This document shows positions 12,415 to 22,870 of a DNA stretch of 64,000 bases, piece by piece. This DNA is from Tachypleus tridentatus (Eukaryota > Arthropoda > Merostomata > Xiphosura > Limulidae). The stretch is from positions 47,154,035 through 47,218,034 of the forward strand of contig NC_134831.1 of assembly GCF_004210375.1 (NCBI RefSeq), in the 5' to 3' direction. Position 1 is the first letter of the stretch. Each line of letters begins with the position of its first letter. The notes under the pieces were generated by a model that was given only the letters and a program-made list of their open reading frames with translations, did no database searches and was not told the origin of the DNA. The translations under genes and the position numbers were made by a program.

Positions 12415-12580
12415 CCAGGCCGCGGGTTTGCTTTGTTCGAGCGCGCGATACCCGCCTCGAACGCCTTAAGCGTATGATCACCGAGCCGCTGACCATGGTC
12501 TACGCTCTACTTACGGCTAACGATCGGCTCAGCCCGATCGAGATCCAGATGCCAGCCGCACGCCACACACCCCGCTCACT
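12415..12580. other. CpG-rich GC-rich block
   Basis: About 165 bp with many CpGs (CGAGCGCGCGATACCCGCC and similar) inside very AT-rich DNA. It lies inside the hAT element and 0.2-0.35 kb upstream of the Penelope coding region. It falls in a 102-codon frame (12336-12644) with no known motif. It could be the 5' region or promoter of either element. Base composition is strikingly unlike its neighbours. Confidence 0.5.
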
Positions 12581-12768
12581 CCCATTAGCTGTCCACAGTT
12601 TTACAACATGCCCTATCAAAGCTGTGTTTGTGTTCCCTAATTAGCCCTGTAATTTTACATTATCACTACCCTATAATTAAGTACTTGTGCCATATGGTTA
12701 AAGATAAACACTTTCTCTAACAGTATGTCGCGAATATGTTCTGGATTTTTATGTGCTATTAATATAAT

Positions 12769-13776
12769 TTGGTGATTTCAATGCCGCATGTGTTTTTCTC
12801 AGTGTATTTGTACTTACCTGTTACCATTATGTCTGAACTAGCATACCGTACACCACTATTAACAGTACACGCTCACACGATCGTTAAGAAACTAAGGAAT
12901 TTAAACCAACGAATTATTAATAGAAGAAATGACATTTATTTTATTCAACAATGTAGAAAAGAACAACTAACCCCTAATTTTGTAAAGGTAAAACTTTCAA
13001 AAAATTTTAATACATACACAAACATTATCCAAAATTTACAGAAAAAACTACTGAAAGCCATGTTGAACACAAAATACAAAGAACTACATGACTTACAAAA
13101 ACAAAAAATGAATCTAGACCATCAACTGGCATGTTGCATTAAACCAGAGATTTACGGACTTATACAACGAAACATAAACCAAATCAATACCAAAAACGAC
13201 AGAGACAAAAAGATCTGCCACAACAAAAAAATAAAAAAACTAAGATGCAAACAACAGAAAAGACACCAAAACGACAAACCGTTGACTAACCTCATAATTA
13301 ACAGATCCGACCGTCAATTAAACACAGACGAGAAACAACTACTTAACAAAGGACTCAACTTTGCTATAGCACCTAGGTACATTCCAACCATAGAAATCAA
13401 AACATGTTTAGAAGACCTAGCCAGGAGACTTGTGATACTTTCTACAGAGAACAAAAACAAGGAAACAACCAAAAACAACCAACAGAAAGAAGACAACTTA
13501 GATAATTTTATTGACATCCAACAGCCAAACTTCCCAGGTAAAATTACAAATTTATATTTTCCAGAAACACCTAAAAACAACATCTTAAACGATTTTTCAA
13601 AGATTTTCTCACAAAACCATCAACATAATTTCACAAAACAGAAAACTGAAAACAACCTTACAAAAGAGACATTAATTGCATTAAAACCTAAAACAAGACA
13701 AAACATAAAAATTCTAAAAGCAGATAAAGGTAACGCTCTAGTCATAATGAACACGAATGAATACATCCAAAAATGA
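12769..13776 (+). CDS. Penelope-like element: N-terminal part
   Basis: A 335-codon open stretch, very rich in Lys, Asn and Gln, as is usual upstream of Penelope RTs. It ends with RQNIKILKADKGNALVIMNT, which matches the conserved block leading into the RT fingers (LKADKGNAxVI is common in the family). The start is simply the first ATG of the frame; an internal Met at about 12829 is an alternative. No nucleic-acid-binding motif is visible in the first 250 residues. Confidence 0.75.
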   Translation: MVISMPHVFFSVYLYLPVTIMSELAYRTPLLTVHAHTIVKKLRNLNQRIINRRNDIYFIQQCRKEQLTPNFVKVKLSKNFNTYTNIIQNLQKKLLKAMLNTKYKELHDLQKQKMNLDHQLACCIKPEIYGLIQRNINQINTKNDRDKKICHNKKIKKLRCKQQKRHQNDKPLTNLIINRSDRQLNTDEKQLLNKGLNFAIAPRYIPTIEIKTCLEDLARRLVILSTENKNKETTKNNQQKEDNLDNFIDIQQPNFPGKITNLYFPETPKNNILNDFSKIFSQNHQHNFTKQKTENNLTKETLIALKPKTRQNIKILKADKGNALVIMNTNEYIQK

Positions 13777-14696
13777 ATAACATCCTATCAGACACGAACA
13801 AATTTAAACCAATACACACAAATCCAACAAAGACACACGAGACGCAACTGAACAAATTACTACTACAAATGAAAAAAGCCAACACAATTTCACAAACACT
13901 TTATTCCTACCTACGTAAAACCGACTCACGCACACCGCAAATATACGGCATCCCCAAACCTCATAAACCAGATTGTCCATTACGACCAATAATGTCCACA
14001 TATGAATCGTTTAATTACAACCTTGGTAAATACATAGCATGGGCATTCTCCAAATATGTAACATCAGCCAGCTCATTTATCAAAGACTCTTTTAATTTCA
14101 AGTCTAATCTAAATCAACTTAATCATAAAGCCTTAATGGCCAGTTTCGATGTTATATCCCTCTTTACAAAAGTTCCAACCACTGAAGCCTGCAAGATAGC
14201 CTTAGAACTCTATATCCGAGACCCTAACCCAACTATAGAAATTCCCAGTAACCAGTTAGCAACCCTCATAGAATTCACCACGATAAAGACAAACTTCATG
14301 TTCAACAACCAAAACTATATACAAACAAATGGCCTAAGCATGGGCAACCCAGTATCACCAGTTCTAGCCAATATTTTTATGACACAAGTTGAAACACAAG
14401 CAATTAACACAGCATTACATCCACCACTATACTGGTACAGATATGTAGATGACACGGTTGCGGGATTCAAATCTACAGAACACATACTTAATTTTTTCAA
14501 TCACATTAACTCTATACATCCCAACATCAACTTCACATGTGAACAGGAGGAAAACAATCAAATATCATTTCTTAACCTCAAAATTACAAGAACTGATACA
14601 CAATTTCAAACAGAAATCCACCGAAAAATCACCCATACTGGACTATACATTCCTTGGGACTCAGCACATGAAACAAAACAAAACTCAACATACTAA
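13773..14696 (+). CDS. Penelope-like reverse transcriptase
   Basis: A 307-codon open stretch overlapping the previous one by 4 nt in another frame. RT blocks in order: IYGIPKPHKPDCPLRPI (about residues 56-72), ASFDVISLFTKVP (motif A, about 122-134), GLSMGNPVSPVLANIFM (motif B, about 188-204), and YRYVDDTVAGF (motif C with YVDD, about 223-233). ISFLNLKITR follows (about 266-275). The two catalytic Asp of YVDD and the motif A Asp are present. KPHKP and SLFTxVP are diagnostic of Penelope elements as opposed to LINEs or LTR elements. The sequence becomes interrupted after about 14690. Confidence 0.88.
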   Translation: MNNILSDTNKFKPIHTNPTKTHETQLNKLLLQMKKANTISQTLYSYLRKTDSRTPQIYGIPKPHKPDCPLRPIMSTYESFNYNLGKYIAWAFSKYVTSASSFIKDSFNFKSNLNQLNHKALMASFDVISLFTKVPTTEACKIALELYIRDPNPTIEIPSNQLATLIEFTTIKTNFMFNNQNYIQTNGLSMGNPVSPVLANIFMTQVETQAINTALHPPLYWYRYVDDTVAGFKSTEHILNFFNHINSIHPNINFTCEQEENNQISFLNLKITRTDTQFQTEIHRKITHTGLYIPWDSAHETKQNSTY

Positions 14697-15054
14697 GAAA
14701 CCAAATAAACACAGCCATAAAACTATGCTCACCAGATAAAATTAACGATGAATTAGACAAAATAAAACAATACTTCACCAACATCAATAAGTTTCCTCCA
14801 CAAACCGTAAAAAACATTATACGCACACATCTAGACAGAAAGCAAAATCAACCAACTAAAGTAAATACAGCTCACGAATCAAAAAACCACGAAACCATAT
14901 ACTGCTGTATACCATATATTCCTGACATCAGCAAACAAATAACCAACATTTGGCAAAATTAGTAACAAAATATGACATTCAATTAATACCAAATTTATTC
15001 AAAACCCGGCACAAAACTGAGGTCTATACTATGTAAAACTACACTGACAAACAC

Positions 15055-15336
15055 CACACCAACATTATTTATAAAATACAATGTGATAACTGCCACGACT
15101 TCTATATTGGAGAAACAAGTAGAAAAATAGAAACCAGATTCAAAGAACCTAAAAAGTCACCTTCACACGTTTTCGAACACTGCAAGTCAAATAAACACAA
15201 CATAACCATAGAAAACACTCAAATACTAAATAAAGAAACAAACATAAACAAACGCAAAATTAAAGAAGCCTTACTTATACAACAACTTAAACACAAAATA
15301 AACCAATATAAAGGAACGCCTTTATACCTATATTAA
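15055..15336 (+). CDS. Penelope-like element: GIY-YIG endonuclease domain
   Basis: The domain begins IIYKIQCDNCHDFYIGETSR, the YKI/C-x2-C/YIG core of Penelope GIY-YIG nucleases, with the downstream Arg in KIETRFKE. It continues through HVFEHCKSNKHN and ends KEALLIQQLKHKINQYKGTP before a TAA at 15334-15336. The frame differs from that of the RT, so it is separated from it in this copy. The catalytic Tyr and Arg appear intact. The same C-terminal segment, eroded, is seen on the minus strand at about 37540-37900. Confidence 0.85.
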   Translation, partial: HTNIIYKIQCDNCHDFYIGETSRKIETRFKEPKKSPSHVFEHCKSNKHNITIENTQILNKETNINKRKIKEALLIQQLKHKINQYKGTPLYLY

Positions 15337-15448
15337 TAAAATAAAATTATATATTCAAACATCTAATACCGCCCTCTACATTTCGACACACAATTACACA
15401 ACCCCTTTCAAACATGTGGTCAGCTTCCGGTCAGTTACCTCTTTCTTT

Positions 15449-15490
15449 GTGAACCTGACGATGACCGAAGAAGGTCGAAACGTTGTTCGC
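15449..15490 (+). ncRNA. Hammerhead-like ribozyme fold in the Penelope tail
   Basis: CTGACGA (15455-15461) and GAAAC (15477-15481) are placed as in a hammerhead core. Helix II: GACC (15463-15466) with GGTC (15473-15476), loop GAAGAA. Helix I: GTGAAC (15449-15454) with GTTCGC (15485-15490), including one U-G pair. Helix III would be the palindrome AACGTT (15479-15484), suiting a dimeric hammerhead as reported for Penelope elements. An extra U (15462) between core and helix II is unusual and may weaken it. Helices are seen; activity is inference. Confidence 0.5.
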
Positions 15491-15575
15491 TCTTCTATGT
15501 AAAAGTGTTTTCTCAGCCCAAACGAGCCGTTTTTGCATATAATTTCTCAACAAGTGTGTTTCTCGTCATCACTGA

Positions 15576-16027
15576 GTTGTTCGTTGTGTTGAACTATGTT
15601 TAGTTGTTATTTGTTCCTTGTTAATGAAATGACCCCATAGTATGTATGTTATATCTTTTTCCTTAGATTTCAATGTTTAAAATGAATATCTTTTGTAAGT
15701 CCTAATGCTAATATAAGGAGAGAAATTCCCATTCTTTTCATATAAACTAACACAACTTGGAAGTGAGAAGTGGTACCAGCAGTCAGCTGGCTCGGGTGGT
15801 CACTTTGACGTTCACATGCTCTGTATAAAAGTGAGTTATGTTTGTTTATGCATCTCTCGCTCTCTCAGGTACTCGGCCTCACACTGGAACACACACTCAG
15901 TTTGGATTAATAAAAGGAAATCAAAATCAGCGACTAGTTTTCAAACAAGGACACCAACACACAAGACAAGAGTCAACACGCATCACCCACCAAAACATAA
16001 ACTGGTCATATTACACATAGGGTTGAT
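15576..16027 (+). other. hAT internal sequence upstream of the transposase
   Basis: Lies between the Penelope tail and the transposase start. It includes a long open frame (from 15816) that runs in phase into the transposase ATG at 16028. A real 5' exon or leader is possible, but no motif supports it. Confidence 0.4.
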
Positions 16028-17931
16028 TATGCAACACTACCTGCTACCCAAGAAGAGGCAGCAAGTAGATGGTCCTACAAACACATGTGGTGCAAGTGAG
16101 GACAGTGGTGATCGTGATGGTGAGAATGCAGACACGACTATTGCAGGACCCCAGCCGCAAGAGGGTATCACTCACACCTAGGGTGAAAAACTACCACCAG
16201 GACCCAAGGACCTGAGCCAGCTTCCAGATAGTGGTCCTACCTGTCCAGACTTGAAAAGATACCCGGCCACAGAATACAGCAGCCAGTCAAGGTCATTCAA
16301 AAAGAATTGGCGTGATCAGCACTCGTGGTTGAAGTACTCTATGACCCAAGATGCTGCATTCTGCTTTGCATGTCGTCTTTTCAGTCGCACACACTTTAGT
16401 AAAGCTGAGAGGTCCTTCACCCATGAAGGAGATCACATCACTGAAGTCCCATGATAACTCTGCAGGATACAAGTTTGCCATGCATGTTTGGACAGAGTTT
16501 AAATTGCAGAAAACAAAGGGTGCTAGGATCCAACATGCTTTCAATACAAACCATGCTAAAACTGTGGAGGAAAACCGACATGACATAAGAGCCGTAATAG
16601 ATGCACTGCTCTACACAGTCTGCCAGAAGGAAGCCCAGAGAGGTCACAGGGAAGGTAGTCAGTCAGATAACAAGGGCAATTTCCTGGAACTTCTTGACAT
16701 GATTTCCAGGTATGATGAAATCGTGAAGAAGAAGCTGAGTGGTCCTGGTAATGCCAAGTACATGCACCATGATATCCAAAACGAACTGCTTGATATCATA
16801 GCTGGAATGATCAGGAAGGATATCAGTAAAGAGGTCATGGAAGCTGAGCATTTTGCTCTAATGGTGGATGAAACAAAGGATGTGAACAAACAAGAACAGC
16901 TGTCCATTGTGGTAAGGTACCTCCACCAACAGAGCCTTCACGAGGAGTTCTTGGACTTCACAGCTGCTGAGGGTCTGGATGCAGATTTATTGTTTAAGAA
17001 AATCATGGAGACTCTGGCTAAATGTGGTATTGACCATAATGCCTGCTTTGGCCAGTGCTATGATTGAGCTGCAGTCATGTCAGGGCACATCAGTGGTGTA
17101 CAGGAGAGGTTCAGGAGAGATGCCTCAGGCTGTGTATGTCCACTGTTATGCACACAGGTTCAAATTTGTGCTAGTTGATTGTGTGCACAAGGTCCAGGCT
17201 GCAACAGAGTTCTTTGTGACAATTCAGAAGCTGTACAAATTTTTTTTCTACATCGGTTGTACATGAAGAATTTCTGAAGGTACAGAAGGAGCTTGAACCC
17301 GTGAACCAGCACATAGAGTTGAAGCGACTGTCAGACACAAGATGGGCCTGCCAACATGCTGCTTGTCTGGCTGGGAAACGAACCCTTCCTGCCATTGTGA
17401 CAACCCTAAAGTGTCTTGTGGATGGGGACAATGTCCACAGAGCCAGTGAATCAAAGGGCCTGTGCATCCTCCTACATCAGCAGTTCGTAACCAGTCTAGT
17501 GGCCATGGAAAAACTACTGCTGATGACAAAACAGCTATCAGACTACCTCCAGTCACCTAACCTGCAGCTGGCCTCTGCAGAGGACCTAGTACAATCTGTC
17601 ATCTCTGATCTCTCAGAAATGGAACTGAAGCAGCATGGAAAGACTTGAAAGAGTCTGCTGAAAATATATATAAGAATGTGGGAATATGCACTGAGGCGGT
17701 GCATCAAGGTGGACAATGATCTGACACCTGGACGAATTCATAATCACACCTAGTACTGGCCAAAGAGATGAACCAACACTAGATGCCAGGAGACATACCT
17801 TCTATGCCATCATAGAGAGGATGCTCAACGAGCTGAATAGAAGATTTTCCTCTGATGCCTGCAGTCTTCTGATGGGTGCAACTGCATTGAACCCCAAACA
17901 TTTCACATTTCTGGACAAGCAAGCACTCTAA
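16028..17931 (+). pseudogene. hAT transposase (ZMYM1-like), broken
   Basis: Begins MQHYLLPKKRQQVDG. At 16280-16420 is an FKKNWxxxHSWLKYS...DAAFCFACRLF block, the TTF-type zinc-finger region found in ZMYM1-like hAT proteins. The central part (16440-17067) includes LMVDETKDVNKQEQLSIVVRY with the first catalytic Asp, and CFGQCYDGAAVMSG with the second. Later pieces are KRLSDTRWACQHAACLAG (about 17320) and RRFSSDACSLLMGATALNP (about 17840), ending DKQAL and a stop at 17931. At least four frame or stop breaks are present (near 16180, 16430, 17065 and after 17645). The C-terminal hAT dimerisation domain is not found before the right end. Confidence 0.85.
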
Positions 17932-18445
17932 TCTTGGTTTTCTTTATTATTATGTATTACCTTGGGTGGAATTTAGGTGAGTTTCCTCTTTTACATATAA
18001 GCATATTTTCATAAACAGATTATTTCTAATTTGTAATAATGAATTATTAATCAGAGTATAAGCTTCCAATGAAAACTGCATTGAAAACGCAGTTCAAAAT
18101 AGCACATCTTTCTGAAATGTACTTTGGTATTTACATTATTATAATTTACCATCTATACTTCATATTGATGGTATTTTGGGAAGCCCCTCCACAGTTTACC
18201 TCAGCTCCCCCAACGAAAATATCCTGGCGCCACCACTGGTTGATAACTTTAGTGGTATAATTAAGAGCATTCTATGCAGGGTTTTGTTTATTTTTCACAG
18301 TCTTATGATTATATAGTTCAAAAGCTACTCTTTGTTTACTTCACTGGTGTCAGAGCATTGGATTAACAGGTACTCTCTAAATATATCATTGAGTTGGAAT
18401 TATTACTTCATAGTTACAAAATTAATTACTGCATTTCTTTACCAG

Positions 18446-18641
18446 TGTACAAAAACCAGTGAAAAGGAAGGAATAAATAATGGTTCACCTCTTGGAAATG
18501 ATGGAAAGGATATCAGAAACAAAAACAATTCGTTGATCAAGTCAAATATGACAAATAAAGAAATTATAGAAAAGTTAAGAACTGTTGATTCTGTGGAAGA
18601 TCCCAATAAAAAGTATACCAAGGTAAAAAAATTGGTCATGG
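18446..18641 (+). pseudogene. PAK relic exon 1: linker and start of kinase domain
   Basis: Acceptor TTTCTTTACCAG ends at 18445; the donor GTAAGT begins at 18642. Encodes a polar linker, then NMTNKEIIEKLRTVDSVEDP and NKKYTKV, close to the PAK MTDEEI.EKLR.IVSVGDP..KYT signature. The final codons (KKLVMG) poorly match the KIGQG expected before the glycine loop. One net base change could explain this. Confidence 0.85.
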
Positions 18642-20160
18642 GTAAGTTTAAAATAATATATACCGCAGCTGCTTTTTCTCGTTTAAACTTAAAAATAAAT
18701 ATGGTCAATTGAATAAGATAAGTGCACTTTTTGAATTGGGCAGAAGTCTAGGTCCAGAGTATGAACACGTAAAATTTTGTGAAAGGTTGTAAAAGAATGA
18801 TATTATAATTTAAATTTGTACTCAGTAGTAAAGCATTAGAAATAAAACTTCGTTATTGGAACATAGTATTAATTTGAAATTAATTAGTAGGTATTATTTT
18901 ACTTTTACTGTATCACTTGACCAGTCAGTTACTTGTTTTTAAACTATATGCTGACATTTTTTTTTTTAATTCTCTTTGTAGGTTCACTAGTTGTTGTTTT
19001 TTTCATACATCTTTTTAGTTGATTGAATATATGACATAAAGCTGATCATTTTCTAAATTTTGCATAACAAATTATTTCTTTCTTCTTCAGATTCTTTTAT
19101 ACGAGGGCACAAAGTTCTGTATCATTATCCTGTTAAAATTCGAAGCAAGGGTTTATTAAATGTCATATACTGGTTAAATATGATACCTTGTCCATAATAT
19201 TTTCAACTTTGTCAGTATTTCACTTCCTTCTTCTGTATAAGGATAAATAAAAATACTAGGGATGTAAACATGTTAGTATGCATGAGATGCGTATTACCCC
19301 CAAACTGAAATCTACCAGTTGATTTATTTTGCTGCTGTAATGATTTAGTTATTACATATCTTTATTTATTGCAGTGACGTTTTTCGTAACATTTTTTACA
19401 CTATACGTGAAGCAAAGGAAAAATGTATGGGCTGGTTAACCAGTCTGTAAAATGATATTCTTGATGTATTGAAATATGATTTAAAACAGAAATATATATA
19501 TATATACAAATGTTCGGTATTTGAAATACTTTGCCCTCTACTGATCTATCAAGGGGAAAAAAATTAGTTTCAAGTGGGCTGTCTGATTCGGCTCACCCAA
19601 ATATAGCTAGTACGTTTTACATCTACAAAATTTTGCATTGGAATTGGAAAAATAACTATTTCAGTCCCAACAAAAATTGTTCCATAGTTCAGAAAGTTTT
19701 ATAAATTATTGGATATTTCGATTTAAAGGGGTAAATTGGGAAATTATGAAGAATAAAATTACACTATAGAAAGATATCATTGCCATGTGAACTTTCAAAG
19801 TTTCTTGGACCACACAGGGTTACAACGTTTATAGAGCAAAATAGACCATAGTATCATTGGTATTGTTACGTTTAAAAGCCTTTATTCACTACAGTAGAGC
19901 AATTCATGTGTCTAAGCTTAGCTGAATTACAGTATTAAATTACATAATTGCTGCATCTTGAATATAACAGCAGAATATAATTGCTATATATAGTTTAAAC
20001 ATGCAGTGTTACCACCTTAAAAAATATAAGGTTAGAGACATATAATGACAAATTAAATTTTGAAAGGCACAATAATTTTGTTGCAAGAAAACGGTAATGT
20101 CTTTGTATCAGGCAACCAACACACCACAGACTGTAATGATATTTTCTTTTATTGTTTCAG
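18642..20160 (+). other. Intron-like interval of the PAK relic
   Basis: AT-rich, without any open frame or repeat I recognise. It ends with a polypyrimidine-containing acceptor ATTGTTTCAG at 20160. Confidence 0.5.
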
Positions 20161-20453
20161 TGCTTCGGGAACTGTTTATAAGGCATTAAAAATAGATACT
20201 GGAATGGAAGTTGCTATTAAGCAAATAAATCTAACACAGAAATCGGAAAAGAAACGTTTCGTTATTGAACACCCAGGATTGTGGAAAAATAAACACCAAA
20301 ACATAATGAATTATATATATGTAAAAACGGCTCGTTTGGGTTGAGAAATTTTTTTACGTACAGGAGCAAACAACATTTCGACCTTCTTCGGTCATTGTCA
20401 GGTTCACAAAAATGAATTACTTTGATACTTATCTTGCAGGTGATGAACTCCAG
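20161..20453 (+). pseudogene. PAK relic exon 2: glycine loop and VAIK, split by an insertion
   Basis: Starts TGCTTCGGGAACTGTT (ASGTVY) after the acceptor at 20160. It encodes KALKIDTGMEVAIKQINL with the ATP-binding Lys, then KNKHQNIMNY, is interrupted at 20314-20410 by a Penelope tail fragment, and resumes as NYFDTYLAGDELQ before the donor at 20454. The original alpha-C helix segment (INEILVMRE in PAKs) has become FVIEHPGLW, so the conserved alpha-C Glu cannot be placed. Confidence 0.85.
20314..20410 (-). mobile_element. 97-bp Penelope tail fragment inserted in the kinase exon
   Basis: The reverse complement matches 15446-15542, the hammerhead-like tail of the Penelope element, over its whole length. 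It is flanked by the direct repeat AATGAATTA (20305-20313 and 20411-20419), a 9-bp target duplication. The core CTGACGA has become CTGACAA, so any ribozyme here is dead. Confidence 0.88.
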
Positions 20454-21451
20454 GTAAGTTTTATTAGTGTTACGTATTATTTAATTCTGTTTTATTTATA
20501 ATTTGACATGTTATGATGTATAAGTAAAGATACTGTCTTTATTCAGTTAAGTAGGTTAATTTTGAGCAACGTCATGTTGTCATAAACTTGACATGAGTTT
20601 AAGAAAAGTTTTACATGCTAATTGGACAGGTCTGCTTTTTTCTTAATTGTGATTGTAAATAATAGTTCAGTGCAAGGATCGTAAGTTGCAGCCACTTTTT
20701 TTTTTCGCTTCTGATACAGCAATTTTTAATTCATTCTATTTTATGTATATGTTTGAAATAACTATATTTGCATACTTGCTCCTACCAGCACAAGGTTTAT
20801 CTGTAACATTCTTTAGTTTGTGCTATTGCTTTGTTCATCTTCCACGTATGTTAGGATAACAAAGTTTCACGTATGGTTCTTGAAATCATTTAATACAGGA
20901 AAAGTTGAGTTCAACTATTAGAAGCTTACATGATACGCTCAAATACAGTGTATTAGGAAAAGCTATAAACATTGTTCAGTATGTAATACAATTAATATTA
21001 AATAATCAACTTCTTACATAGAATACAACCCCACTTAATTTTTTGTAACTGTTGGGAACCATATCATAGCTTTAGTCACCAATTACATAAAAGAATATAC
21101 TTCAAAATCTTCTCAGATAAAGGAAAATTAGAAATCGAAAAAGTGACAAAGATATAGAAATGTGTTCAACACCCTTAAAACTGAATATGATATATTTTTG
21201 TTTCTTCTATGAACCACACATCTTTATAAATAATATAAATCTAACTCTTAAAAAAAGCTAAAGAAGTGTTGTTTCTTTTTTGCCTACCTCATTAATAAAT
21301 TGTTGGAAGAATTTTGGTATTAGTATTTTTTTAGATGTATGATAATTGACAGAATCCTAAATCAGGAAGTAAGAATTATTCTGTCTGATTAGTATGTATA
21401 ATTTTATTGAAGAACAAAATGTAAGTAAAAATTTAAACTTTGTTTGTTTAG
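20454..21451 (+). other. Intron-like interval of the PAK relic
   Basis: AT-rich, nothing recognised. It ends with the acceptor TTTGTTTAG at 21451. Confidence 0.5.
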
Positions 21452-21544
21452 ATTGTAATGGAGTATTTATCACGTAGGTCTATGACTGATGTTGTGACCA
21501 AAGTTTATATGAATGAAGGTGAAATATCATCAGTTTGTAGAAAA
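21452..21544 (+). pseudogene. PAK relic exon 3: hinge
   Basis: Open for 31 codons: IVMEYLSRRSMTDVVTK, then YMNEGEISSVCRK. Matches PAK VVMEYLAGGSLTDVVTET.M.EGQIAAVCRE. Flanked by AG at 21450-21451 and GTATGT at 21545. In this exon GG of the hinge has become RR. Confidence 0.88.
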
Positions 21545-22204
21545 GTATGTTGGATTGATTGTTCTCAATAGATGTGTTTTACAGAAGAGATCTGGTGATT
21601 GTATTTTGCTTAAATCTATAGAATGATTATTTCATTTCCTTGCCAAAACTCTATCACTTAAGTAATAAAAATGGATGCTTCCACTAACTTTCACTTTAGA
21701 GTGATAAAGAATAATTTAAATAATATTTCAGCCAATAATAGTGTAATTCCATCTAAAATTGATGAGGTTACCATAATGTAAACTCTGGATAGTTACTTCT
21801 AGACTTGCAATAAGTTTCACCTCCAGTGCATTATAAGGAAACACATCTTCAACATGTCTACAAAATTTTTTATTAAATTACCACTGGCAAGATTTAACTG
21901 TACTAAAACTAAAACCTTTGATATCAAATGCATGGTATATTTTTGATCTTCTACTGTGCAAGTTATTAATTTGTAAAAAGTAACATTAAGAAAGGTGTGA
22001 TTGTTCCAATGAAATAAATACCAGAAAAACTTAACAAATGGTTCAGCCTGAAAATAGGTTAAAATTTTACAATCTTAGAATTGGTTTTACTCTAAGTAAA
22101 AACCAGTTAAAGTTGTGAAGAACATATAATTTAGATACCACTGCAGGCAATGGCTTAGTCTTTCAGGAGTAAGTGGAAACGTAAAATCCACCATGTATGT
22201 TATG

Positions 22205-22380
22205 CAAGTAATATTATTCTAATAACATTGTATATATATAATAATAAAAGTGTGTGTCTGTTTGTCTCTGTGTATGTGGCTCTATATCTCCAAGAAGAAA
22301 GAACACAGAAATTCCAATTTTGCACCCATATTAATTGGTCCCTGAGGGTGTGCACCTACGTATTAATTATCCATGTGAAT
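22205..22380. repeat. Unnamed repeat with TATATATAATAATAAA head
   Basis: GTGTGTGTCTGTTTGTCTCTG followed by TATATCTCCAAGAAGAAAGA resembles heads of an interspersed family seen in several animal genomes (from memory). The class is undetermined; no inverted repeats were visible. Confidence 0.35.
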
Positions 22381-22469
22381 GTGCATCTTTTCAATGAGGC
22401 AAACTAGCAAAACTACACAGAAAAGAATTATTTCCCTATATAACAACTACAAATTTTTAGGAAAGTCAA

Positions 22470-22870
22470 TGCATATTGGTAACAAAGTGTTAAAACATTG
22501 GTTTTTATGTTGTGCTGCTGAGTAAGAAAAGTATATAGGTTATACATTTATGCTAAAATAGGCTCAGAATACACACACTTACATAATGATGTAGCATAGG
22601 AAGACTCAAGTCTTTACCATTTCATTATGAGTTTGGCCCGTATCATCCCACCAGCACTAATAGTCATGTGCGACTCATGCATTTCTCACCAAGGGGCCTG
22701 TATGCTGTGTAGCATAAAATATATAAACTTAATAAATTGAGCAAAGCTGGATACTTTAGCTTGTATAACAACATCTAATATATAATAAAGCTATTGCATC
22801 TTGGTAACAAAACTTTCCAGTAATGGCTTTTATGTTATGTTACTTAGCAAAAAAAGTATAGTCTGATATT
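22470..22870. repeat. Two diverged direct repeats in a PAK intron
   Basis: 22470-22560 and 22793-22870 share GCAT.TTGGTAACAAA and a TTTTATGTT.TG.T block in the same order. Similarity is partial, and no class is assigned. The rest of 21545-23342 is intron-like without recognisable content. Confidence 0.35.

Larger units (their letters stand above)
12769..15575 (+). mobile_element. Penelope-like retroelement with GIY-YIG endonuclease
   Basis: A long N-terminal region, Penelope-type RT and GIY-YIG nuclease in the usual order are followed by a tail. The tail carries the CGAAGAAGGTCGAAACG segment typical of Penelope ends and a hammerhead-like fold at 15449-15490. The 5' boundary was not found: no copy of the tail motif occurs upstream, so the 5' repeat is absent or diverged. 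The coding region is split over more than one frame with additional stops between RT and nuclease, so the copy is inactive, but blocks are long and clear. It lies inside the hAT element and is therefore younger than that insertion. Three other fragments of related elements occur at 20314, 25214-27690 and 37365. Confidence 0.88.
11554..18238 (+). mobile_element. hAT transposon with intact ends, split by a Penelope insertion
   Basis: The left end CAGTGGCGGCGCCA at 11554 and the right end (reverse complement CAGTGGTGGCGCCA, ending 18238) differ at one base in 14. Both are flanked by GTTGATAA (11546-11553 and 18239-18246), a perfect 8-bp target duplication as hAT elements make. Subterminal C-rich segments (near 11580 and 18185) are also alike. 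The transposase lies at 16028-17931. A Penelope-like element occupies at least 12769-15575, which explains the 6.7-kb length. The clean target site implies no recombination between the ends since insertion. Confidence 0.9.

Noticed and set aside
12336-12644. 102-codon frame as a bacterial or host gene
   Set aside because: The unusual composition is limited to the central CpG-rich part; no motif, no start context, and it lies inside a transposon.
20314-20410. Active hammerhead in the 97-bp fragment
   Set aside because: The core CTGACGA is changed to CTGACAA and the AACGTT palindrome is lost.
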